Assembly: GCA_022457155.1 (NCBI GenBank)
Contig: JAJGOT010000288.1
Coordinates: forward strand, 615,001 to 679,000
Length of the DNA: 64,000 nucleotides
Origin: Cladopsammia gracilis
Taxonomy: Eukaryota; Cnidaria; Anthozoa; Scleractinia; Dendrophylliidae
Reading direction: 5' to 3'
Shown here in pieces: positions 59,501 through 61,303 of this stretch. Within the stretch, counting starts at the first letter, position 1; every line of letters starts with the position of its first letter. Position numbers and translations under genes: made by a program. Below the pieces are notes generated by a model, which saw nothing but the letters and a program-made list of their open reading frames with translations, made no database searches and had not been told where the DNA came from.

Positions 59501-60372
59501 CGATCGCAGTGACACCGCCCAACAAGGTATCCTAGTGGTTTTCTGATCTTCATGACTTACCTGTTTGACAGGGTATCGTTAATTGTGTGTGTTATAGAAA
59601 TTCGATTATTTTGAATAGGTAAACGGCCAATTTTTCCATGAGCATAGAGTAAAATCCTCTATCTCGAACACTATAGAGAAATGAAAAAAAAAATGTTTGA
59701 GAAAGTGGAAGATATTCGGTAGTTAGTTACGTACTGTACAACAGTATCCAAGAGAATCGATTATGTAAACCTCAGTGAAATAAAATGATTTCTCCCACGG
59801 CGAAAACACATGTGCAGATACCTACCATGTTTTCAAACGAGCTAAAAGGTGTTGTTCTATAATCGAAATTCCTCGGAAATCTTTTGGCAATCTTCGAGAA
59901 TGATCGGAAACGTTCTTACAATCTTCGGACAGTATCGGGGAATTTTCGGATATCTTTCGGACAATTGCTTGAAATTTTGTAATTAGTGTTTATATAAAAA
60001 CAAAATAATACATCTCGCATTGAACTCGATATCGAGTTATGCAGTATCAAGACATATTTTGGTTGAATTGTTTGTTTTCGATTTATTACAGATGATACGG
60101 CTTGCCCAACTCCAGAGGGTACGCCAGTATCCGATTCCTCAGCGGACAGTCCAATAATGGACACGCACACCGTGCAACATGGAGAACAGCCGCACTCAGC
60201 TCCCACATACGCCCCTCAAAAGAGAGCTGTACGCTCATTAAGCTGGGATGCAGGCGGGACCATGACACAGACCAGACTACAGATCCTGTCCTGTGTGAGG
60301 AACGTGCGTGATAACATCCGTAATCAGATCAGCTGTAGTTCTCCATCCAGCCCTGTCGGTCGGTCCATGTGA
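4794..60372 (+). CDS. TASOR: TASOR-family HUSH complex scaffold protein, 34 exons
   Basis: One spliced gene reconstructed from splice signals, phase and protein continuity. The model gives about 3,677 residues, far longer than human TASOR (about 1,670) or TASOR2 (about 2,430). Order: short disordered head; pseudo-PARP/DUF3715 domain (about residues 80-330, exons 2-8); SPOC domain (about 333-498, exons 9-13); very long disordered middle dominated by exons 14 (3.6 kb) and 22 (3.1 kb); conserved C-terminal alpha/beta and PIN-like region (from about residue 3290, exons 23-33); serine-rich tail. In vertebrates TASOR is a nuclear scaffold that joins MPP8 and periphilin in HUSH and recruits H3K9 methylation and MORC2 to silence retroelements. 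Extra length is all in the disordered middle. Either of two ATGs (4794 or 4803) could start. Exon 13/14 and 21/22 joins need non-standard sites. Family assignment is strong; which paralogue (TASOR or TASOR2) is open. Confidence 0.85.
7360..8833. mobile_element. 1.47-kb Mutator-like nonautonomous element
   Basis: Long terminal inverted repeats of about 150 bp begin TAGTCTGCATAACGGGCGTT on the left and end AACGCCTGTTATGCAGGCTA on the right, continuing through GCGAGCGCGTAGCGC and ATAGCGTGTCTACAGGCGTT. A perfect 9-bp duplication AGGTTGGGC flanks it (7351-7359 and 8834-8842), the size expected of Mutator-like elements. The interior (about 7510-8680) is not repetitive. It contains a well-placed start (AACCAAGATGGCGTTG at about 7611) opening a short frame, and may be captured host sequence. 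No transposase is seen. Confidence 0.8.
11076..11214. repeat. foldback element
   Basis: AAATATCTTATTAGCC and GTACCGTAAGTTACG mirror CGTAACTTATGGTACGG and GGCTAATAAGAGGTATTT. It is probably a MITE; similar TACGGACC/GGTCCGTA motifs occur near 6700. Confidence 0.6.
11393..11725 (+). repeat. 330-bp dispersed element, copy 1
   Basis: Begins near ATTGAAGAAACGTTGACCCG and GAAAAGCATAAACCATGAAC and closes with GGTTTATGCTTTTCACCTGA, so it has inverted ends. A second copy in the opposite sense lies at 38830-39115, sharing the central TTAATATAATGTGTATTCT and TTTGTAATATTTGAGACATT segments. Confidence 0.6.
11770..12167. mobile_element. hAT-like MITE with CAGGGCTC ends
   Basis: CAGGGCTCTAAATTG on the left mirrors CAATTAATATTGAGCCCTG on the right, with internal TTTGCGACTAAA segments near both ends. 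Flanks share GTTATTC/GTTATCC, an imperfect duplication. No coding capacity. Confidence 0.6.
12185..12345. repeat. small inverted repeat
   Basis: CTAGGTAAGCTAACCCT mirrors AGGGTTATGGTTAGCTTACC, with CCAGTATTCAAT against GGATATTGG outside. A foldback-type repeat of about 160 bp between two other elements. Confidence 0.5.
12941..13901. mobile_element. 961-bp element with TTA duplication, inserted in a pogo-type MITE
   Basis: Inverted repeats of about 60 bp start TGCATCTATCAATGTCTTG and end CAAGACATTGATAGGTGCA. TTA flanks both sides (12938-12940, 13902-13904). Two sister MITE copies hold the uninterrupted site (near 48878 and, reversed, near 34505), which confirms the insertion point. A 3-bp TTA duplication suits PIF/Harbinger-type elements. 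No transposase inside. Confidence 0.75.
13243..13602. mobile_element. innermost element with CCGAGAC tandem motifs
   Basis: AGGGGTGGCGAATG mirrors CATTCACCACCCCT, flanked by TCATTT on both sides. The interior is a degenerate array of CGAGAC(T)-containing units about 8-25 bases apart. It sits within the TTA-flanked element. Confidence 0.6.
16115..16326. mobile_element. single-unit element of the 106-bp satellite family
   Basis: Shares CTCCCAAGAGTGCCAAAA, TTCATTTTGTAAAATATTGA and CATTTGAATGGTCACA with the 40409 copy and ends GTGAAAGGGTTAA. It begins just past the exon 6 donor. Confidence 0.65.
17714..17968. mobile_element. 255-bp foldback element
   Basis: Two arms of about 110 bases, for example AGTGGAATAAAGCCCTAAGT and TATATGCTCATGTAACAAAG, are mirrored in the second half with high identity. 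A near-perfect stem with a short loop; nonautonomous. Confidence 0.7.
18350..18455. repeat. hairpin repeat at start of a larger repeat block
   Basis: AACTATTATAGCGC and GATATCGCCTAAT mirror ATTAGGCGATATC and GCGCTATAATAGTT around GGCCGTAGGCC. Confidence 0.6.
18456..19660. mobile_element. 1.2-kb repeat block with inverted ends
   Basis: TTATAATTCAACACATTGAT at 18459 is mirrored by ATCAATGTGTTGAATTATAA near 19636-19656. An internal direct copy of the left end recurs at about 18617-18690. No convincing open frame; borders are approximate. Confidence 0.45.
19717..27516 (+). CDS. TASOR: TASOR exons 9-13: SPOC domain
   Basis: Exons: 19717-19846, 22662-22771, 22843-22952, 23793-23868, 27445-27516. 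Phases join cleanly (exon 8 ends phase 1, exon 9 phase 2, then 1, 0, 1, 1). The translation carries SPOC features in order: VLWMGKISNKDRILADAQLV, LPFDI, ISFQQLRPFLTFPLF, a KKLVKFFQEKNW helix, and the closing AGIVKCPDANKVIFLIPTS strand pair typical of SPOC. Known TASOR proteins carry a SPOC domain right after the pseudo-PARP, and it mediates contact with MPP8. Exon 9 is followed by the 27-bp minisatellite; exons 12 and 13 are separated by the nested pogo transposon. Confidence 0.85.
20214..22025. repeat. 27-bp minisatellite, about 67 tandem copies
   Basis: The unit is AAGACACCCTGTGGTCTGATGCTCTGT-like (27 bases, given here only as its consensus parts AAGACACCCTGTGGTCTGA and a variable GCTCTGT). 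Variation is confined mainly to two adjacent positions after CTGA (TG, CG, CC, AC), to CTCTG/CTGTG and to an occasional TTTGA. Since 27 is divisible by three and the unit lacks stops in several frames, long spurious ORFs of over 600 codons exist on both strands. It lies in TASOR intron 9, bounded by unique sequence. Confidence 0.97.
22325..22560. repeat. polypurine dispersed repeat, copy 2
   Basis: Related to copies near 1800-2075 and 55345-55520; CAGACCCTTCCCTCTCC and GGAGAGGGGAGGGCC form inverted ends around a G-rich tract. Followed by CACAAGTTGGGTCATAGGAG as in the others. Confidence 0.5.
24596..26725 (-). mobile_element. intact pogo-family DNA transposon, 2,130 bp
   Basis: Terminal inverted repeats CCGTATTTCTTCACCTATAA and its mirror TTATAGGTGAGGAAATACGG are flanked by TA on both sides (24594-24595, 26726-26727), the pogo/Tc1-mariner duplication. 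Subterminal palindromes TCGGCTTATAGCCGA-like occur near 24673 and 26608. It encodes one spliced transposase antisense to TASOR within intron 12. Terminal repeats and both coding exons appear undamaged. Confidence 0.85.
24886..26341 (-). CDS. pogo-type transposase with CENP-B-like HTH and DDE_1 domains
   Basis: Exon 1 runs 26341 to 26074. It starts MPKARRSSYIMAFKIKVIAE and carries an N-terminal psq/CENP-B-like helix-turn-helix with NNSEIAREYGLSESMVRRW. A 214-base intron (GTAATG at 26073 to TTTTTCGCAG at 25860) joins QQREQG to ISVSGLMLRLKA. Exon 2 runs 25859 to 24886. It holds the second DNA-binding half (GWYEKWKRRH) and the DDE_1 nuclease core: first Asp in IYNMDETPM, second in LVWDSFQAH, third in VLQPLDKCLNKPFKDD. 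The acidic tail is EDMEENEFETDSENE. The joined product is 413 residues with no stop or frameshift. It catalyses cut-and-paste transposition in the nucleus. Genes of this type have also been domesticated, but intact repeats and TA sites point to a mobile copy. Confidence 0.85.
27853..28016. mobile_element. 164-bp MITE before exon 14
   Basis: CAGGGGTGTAGCTAAGA mirrors TCTTAGCTACATCCCTG; flanks share TTAACA/CTAACA imperfectly. It lies about 100 bases upstream of the uncertain exon 14 acceptor. Confidence 0.6.
28119..31755 (+). CDS. TASOR: TASOR exon 14: giant disordered exon
   Basis: A single 3.6-kb exon, open on the plus strand and ending at a phase-1 donor (GAAG/GTGGGA) that fits exon 15 exactly. 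Composition is low complexity: lysine/glutamate-rich first third, then a proline-rich belt (about 29800-30780) with PPLP-type motifs, a short poly-His run and many PPG/PPM steps, then an acidic tail with ETEAETEAEA and a KAEQTS repeat. No folded domain is recognisable, consistent with the disordered middle of TASOR proteins but several times longer. The first acceptor (28119) is in phase 0 while exon 13 ends in phase 1. Starting at 28141 (AACAAG/AGAAG) would restore phase, so the true 5' border is uncertain by 22 bases. Confidence 0.8.
31756..33226 (+). other. TASOR intron 14
   Basis: No gene. Contains a 125-bp duplicated unit (32632-32890); otherwise AT-rich unique sequence. Confidence 0.6.
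32632..32890. repeat. two tandem copies of a 125-136 bp unit
   Basis: Both copies contain TACCAAGATGC, GCTTAAGGTCTTGTTGTTGG, GGACCTTAAGTGATGAGAAT and GTTGATGTCCCA. A related diverged stretch occurs at 40615-40800, partly in reverse sense. Confidence 0.75.
33227..39627 (+). CDS. TASOR: TASOR exons 15-19: charged linker
   Basis: Exons: 33227-33592, 35668-36111, 36816-36907, 38032-38425, 39459-39627, each with GT-AG borders and matched phases. Exon 15 encodes a Glu/Lys repeat (SEKEKEKEKEKEK) and GVAKEEKLL. Exon 16 carries YGSVDIEFKQHWPEAVE followed by an Arg/Ser-rich stretch (RRRPDVHKRRRHRESP) resembling a nuclear localisation signal. Exon 17 is a short KEKKVKKDKQDK run. Exon 18 has the acidic VDIEYSDLEEISPGRL and the hydrophobic LGFWAAPLAPNEMA patch. 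Exon 19 ends HESEEDPSR. The aromatic patches may be short binding motifs for HUSH partners, which is inference. Intron 15 starts immediately with copies of the 106-bp satellite. Confidence 0.8.
33640..34080. repeat. 106-bp satellite array, about four units
   Basis: Each unit contains CACAGGAAAGTACTGCTCAG, TAGCTTTCATTTGAATGGTC, CACTTTAGGATTTCATCC and AAAAGTTAGAACCACC. Same family as arrays near 44280-44660 and 49325-49870, with single-unit elements at 16115-16326 and 40409-40621. Starts about 50 bases past the exon 15 donor. Confidence 0.85.
34213..35005. mobile_element. pogo-type MITE, 793 bp
   Basis: CCGTAAACACCGGTGTATAA on the left mirrors TTATACACCGGTGTTTATGA on the right, flanked by TA. 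Shares its interior (in reverse) with the copies at 12502 and 48402. No coding capacity. Confidence 0.75.
37492..37773. mobile_element. 282-bp palindromic foldback element
   Basis: TGGCCCAATTTATACTGGAG mirrors CTCCAGTATAAATTGGGCCA. The arms continue through GACGAACTA/TAGTTCGTC and CGGGCAAAGAGACGGAT, giving a nearly complete hairpin. Confidence 0.8.
38463..38760 (+). mobile_element. tRNA-derived SINE-like element
   Basis: The head GTGGTCTAGTGGTTAGCACT resembles an RNA polymerase III A box and GGTCGGTGGTTCGAGCC a B box, at tRNA-like spacing. The body CTCTCCACCCAG with GTATAAATGGGTACC is the conserved central stretch typical of several deep metazoan tRNA-SINE superfamilies. It lies in TASOR intron 18 in the sense orientation. 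Confidence 0.7.
38830..39115 (-). repeat. 330-bp dispersed element, copy 2
   Basis: Opposite-orientation relative of 11393-11725; shares GAAAAGCATAAACCATGAAC and its inverted end CGTTCATGGTTAATGC. Confidence 0.6.
39877..40397. mobile_element. 521-bp MITE with internal direct duplication
   Basis: CACGGTGGGCACAGAAGCAT mirrors ATGCTTCTGTGCCCACCGTG. Inside, two direct copies of about 120-140 bp share TTTGGATCGCATCAACATAT and GTACTTTCAGAAACTGTC-type segments. Flanks share CTT on both sides. Confidence 0.75.
40409..40621. mobile_element. single-unit element of the 106-bp satellite family
   Basis: Ends TTAACCCTTTA and GTGAATGGGTTAA are inverted. Interior holds CCAAGAGTGCCAAAGG, TTCATTTTGTAAAATATTGA and GTTTCATTTGAATGGTCACA. 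A sister element lies at 16115-16326 in intron 6. This looks like the parent form whose core has been tandemly amplified elsewhere. Confidence 0.65.
41707..41979. mobile_element. 275-bp MITE, copy A, just upstream of exon 20
   Basis: Left TAGAGTGGTTTTTTATTGAG mirrors right CTCAACTGAAGACTGCTCTA. The body has GGCCAAAAAATC and GGCCAGAGTAATTACTTTGG. The right end lies about 40 bases before exon 20. TA flanks suggest a Tc1-mariner-type duplication. Confidence 0.75.
42019..44178 (+). CDS. TASOR: TASOR exons 20-21
   Basis: Exon 20 (42019-42133) begins after CCATGACACCAG and reads YGQEFPQSEVFDYGHGN then a His/Ser-rich stretch; its phase 2 start accepts exon 19 and it ends in phase 0. Exon 21 begins at 44075 after TTTGCACTTTTCAG and reads DYKHHSTTRISRYYPWKAHE. 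With the GT donor at 44179 exon 21 ends in phase 2, which does not fit exon 22. A GC donor four bases earlier (GAGAAG/GCAGGT, exon end 44174) ends in phase 1 and joins cleanly. Exon 20 lies only about 40 bases downstream of a MITE end. Confidence 0.65.
42380..42455. repeat. imperfect hairpin
   Basis: CCCCAATACAAAGTTGAG mirrors CTCAACATTGTATTGGGG with C-rich and G-rich runs outside. Confidence 0.55.
43363..43919. mobile_element. 557-bp element with TTAA flanks
   Basis: AGTGCAACTAATCCC on the left mirrors GGGGTTAGTTGCACT on the right, with TTAA on both sides (43359-43362, 43920-43923). TTAA duplication is typical of piggyBac and Kolobok elements. No transposase inside. Confidence 0.7.
44281..44660. 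repeat. 106-bp satellite array, about four diverged units
   Basis: Units contain TAGAACCACCTTGTACAA, CAGGAAAGTACTGCT and TTTGAATGATCACACTG. Broken by an insertion at about 44662-44866. Confidence 0.75.
44662..44866. mobile_element. 205-bp inverted-end insertion inside the satellite array
   Basis: AGGGGTTTTAATAGAAG mirrors TTCTTATTGAAACCCCT; the satellite text GAAAGTA/GAAAGTACTGCT resumes on the far side, showing a later insertion. Confidence 0.65.
44981..48061 (+). CDS. TASOR: TASOR exon 22: second giant disordered exon
   Basis: A 3.1-kb exon starting after a long pyrimidine tract (TTTGACTGTGTTTCAG) and ending at CAAG/GTTTGT in phase 1. It opens with a basic segment (NAFKRRKLEKGADS), then WDIMVFARMDKSQFSNWLRR and an Arg-rich helix-prone block (SIRRLSERMFRRAKRQMR). 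The rest is acidic and Ser/Thr-rich, with a proline patch HYPVLPPPPPNFMWPGIGH near 46670-46730 and a late helix-prone stretch (EQTIFSSIGDLKKLLGQS). The basic helical block is a plausible periphilin-type interaction or nucleic-acid contact site by analogy with vertebrate TASOR, but this is inference. The antisense 280-codon frame at 47001-47843 is a shadow. Confidence 0.8.
48402..49324. mobile_element. pogo-type MITE inserted in a satellite unit
   Basis: CTGTAAACACCGGTGTATAA on the left mirrors TTATACACCGGTGTTTACGG on the right, with TA duplicated. The flanks TTTCATCCACA and CTCAAAAGTTAG rejoin to give text found uninterrupted at 49526-49548, so the exact empty site is present 200 bases away. 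Confidence 0.85.
49325..49870. repeat. 106-bp satellite array, five units
   Basis: Near-identical units with TTAGAACCACCTTGTATAGC, ATAATAAACAGTACCACAGG and AAAGTACTGCTCAGTAGC. The array begins left of the MITE (about 48380) and ends near a unique GATTCAGTAAGTGAAGGG. Confidence 0.9.
50939..51886. mobile_element. 948-bp element with perfect 8-bp duplication and terminal minisatellites
   Basis: Inverted ends GGTAAAAATGACTAATAGCT and AGCTATTAGTCATTTTTACC continue into AACATGTCGGCCGACAG-type sequence. AAAATCAT flanks both sides (50931-50938, 51887-51894), fitting hAT-like duplication length. Immediately inside the left end is a roughly 22-bp tandem array; matching reversed units lie near 51240-51310 and 51775-51855. 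No transposase seen. Confidence 0.85.
50970..51215. repeat. 22-bp tandem array within the 948-bp element
   Basis: About ten units of CAGTCGGCCGACAGACGACC-like sequence, with ACAAACGGCC variants at both ends. Stop-free in several frames, giving spurious short ORFs on both strands. Confidence 0.85.
51914..52092. mobile_element. foldback element enclosing a tRNA-like sequence
   Basis: Arms AGTGAAATTTGTGATCCT and GTGTGCTCTCAACTTAAGCA are mirrored on the right. The centre reads GTGGATAGAGCATTGCACCG and GGTTTCGAATCCCG, which resemble tRNA A box, anticodon arm and B box. The acceptor stem does not pair, so it is not a functional tRNA gene. Confidence 0.65.
52368..52645. mobile_element. 275-bp MITE, copy B
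   Basis: GCAGTTTTCAATCGAGTG mirrors CACTCAATTGGAAACTGC. Same family as 41707 and 55611; body with CTGATTGGCTAAATAATC and GTGATTGGCCAGAG. Confidence 0.75.
52858..53066. repeat. 31-bp tandem repeat, about seven units
   Basis: Unit is ACAAGCATACCTTATGCACA followed by TTTGTGCAGAT. One unit has an AAAT insertion and the last is degenerate. Lies 90 bases upstream of exon 23. Confidence 0.9.
53158..60372 (+). CDS. TASOR: TASOR exons 23-34: conserved C-terminal module and tail
   Basis: Exons: 53158-53261, 54773-54891, 55253-55320, 55909-56001, 56106-56217, 57377-57407, 57523-57573, 57998-58103, 58206-58252, 58922-58965, 59377-59483, 60092-60372. All phases agree through to a TGA at 60370. Conserved-looking segments are FHFFVYSPEHDRECDAVK, GGILVDIKDAVCLEDTFREL, ENIFVSGGALLVDDIILK, HLDGLLRYLKEQS, NLLRRYRDEGFITVLPK, LKLQIELMSVYRHIILLS and GVMNVEQFLTTFAGENEA. 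Vertebrate TASOR proteins show the same order (alpha/beta domain, 'FVSGG' segment, PIN-like fold, closing helix). Exon 34 adds a tail with SLSWDAGGTMTQTRLQIL. The many small exons contrast with the two giant middle exons. Confidence 0.85.
53262..54772 (+). other. TASOR intron 23
   Basis: Contains the 53450-53660 dispersed repeat (sister of 1255-1490) and an (ATT)n run at about 53737-53766. The rest is AT-rich with no gene. Confidence 0.6.
55345..55520. repeat. polypurine dispersed repeat, copy 3
   Basis: AGTTATGGCAGGTGGGG, a G-rich tract, then ACAAGTTGGCTTGTAGGAGC. Related to copies 1 and 2. Confidence 0.5.
55611..55893. mobile_element. 275-bp MITE, copy C, abutting exon 26 acceptor
   Basis: Left TAGAGTGGTTTTCAATTGAG; the right end GATAACTGTTTTTGC is degenerate. 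About 15 bases separate it from exon 26, so the acceptor's pyrimidine tract may be partly MITE-derived. Confidence 0.7.
56479..56675. mobile_element. foldback repeat with ACGT tandem motifs
   Basis: GGTTTTCACTCACGTGAC and GGCGGCCATGTTGGTGCACA mirror TGTGCACCAACATGGCCGCC and CGTGAAAACC. A short tandem of AACGTAACGTG follows at about 56632-56668. Confidence 0.7.
58558..58740. mobile_element. 183-bp palindromic MITE
   Basis: TACACCTTATTCATAAATGG mirrors CCATTTATGAATAAGGTGTA; arms of about 80 bases run through CGGCCGATTTATTATTC and TTAATTAGCCTCACTAGC. Confidence 0.8.
59033..59312. repeat. 80-bp tandem repeat, about 3.5 units
   Basis: Units contain GATGACGTAACGTTACGCAG, TTACCCAGTTCTTACGTGC and CTTCTGATTGG. 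CRE-like TGACGTCA/TGACGTAA motifs recur in each. Located in intron 32. Confidence 0.8.
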
Positions 60373-60787
60373 CTAGACGGGGGGACGTCACCTCTAACCT
60401 CAAGGGATGGGTGGCTGGAGAGCCATTTCTAGTCTAGGGAAGGGTGGCAAGTTGGCCGGCATTGTATTGAATCGAGCTGAGTTAGACGATTTTTTTAACC
60501 GTTGGTTTGAGAAAACGTTTACTTTAATGATCGCGCGAGCTTTTTTTAAAATTCTTTTGACGCAAGCAGTCTTTTTCCTCCCTCCCAATGCGCGAGCATT
60601 TTTCCACTCACCTTTCGTCTATTCTGCTTAATAACATGTTTTACAGCCTTTCTACTCGAGTCGTCGCGCATTCCTTCTCTCCACTATAAACTGGGACAAG
60701 CGTTGCATGACAATCCTAGTAACGGTTGCGTAGGAGACTAACTGCATTTCACCTTCCATGTTCGCTTGTAGTAGTCACGCTTTGTAT

Positions 60788-60843
60788 GGCGTGTGCGCAG
60801 ACGTATCGGGGAGCAATGAAATCGGATACGTCTGCGCGCACGC
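60788..60843. repeat. 18-19 bp hairpin in TASOR 3'UTR
   Basis: GTGTGCGCAGACGTATC pairs with GATACGTCTGCGCGCAC across a loop of about 17 bases, with one mismatch. In RNA this would be a stable stem. It may be a small foldback element or a regulatory structure. Confidence 0.6.
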
Positions 60844-61297
60844 TGGGCTTTGTGGGGACCGTTATAGATCATATGCGCCATCGCTGCGTTCCTAGTAATG
60901 CTATTATTTTTAGCAAGAAGGGGGTTTTCTGTTAATATTCACAAAAATTTTATTTTTTGTATATTTTTGATAAATCATTGTAACATAACATAATTATATC
61001 GTCAGAATTCGTTCTGTTTTGTCCCTTCACATGACAAATGTTTGTTTCCGTTCAAACAAAAAATTTGTAAATAGAATTATGAATTTGTACTTCCATGTAC
61101 AAGTGTTTTTATTAACAGAAGATATTACGAAAGGTTTATGGTTATTTAAAGTTTTTGCAAGAAAGATTATATTAACTGGCGCGTATTTTAGCATTCTACT
61201 CTTCCCATGTCAAGTTTCACCCTCAGAATTTTCATCTTCACACGGGTATGAGTAGAACTCCTGATATTTGCGCTATGTGTGAATGAAATTTATTTTG

Positions 61298-61303
61298 AAT
61301 AAA
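61298..61303 (+). terminator. AATAAA polyadenylation signal of TASOR
   Basis: Canonical AATAAA about 925 bases past the stop, followed by a T-rich stretch (TTCATTTTTCTGTCC) suitable as a downstream element. Earlier AT-rich runs near 60940-60990 are possible alternatives without a perfect hexamer. Confidence 0.5.

Larger units (their letters stand above)
60373..61303 (+). other. TASOR 3' untranslated region
   Basis: Runs from the TGA to the AATAAA at 61298. It holds one strong hairpin at 60788-60843 and is otherwise unremarkable. The length (about 930 bases) assumes that signal is used. Confidence 0.5.
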
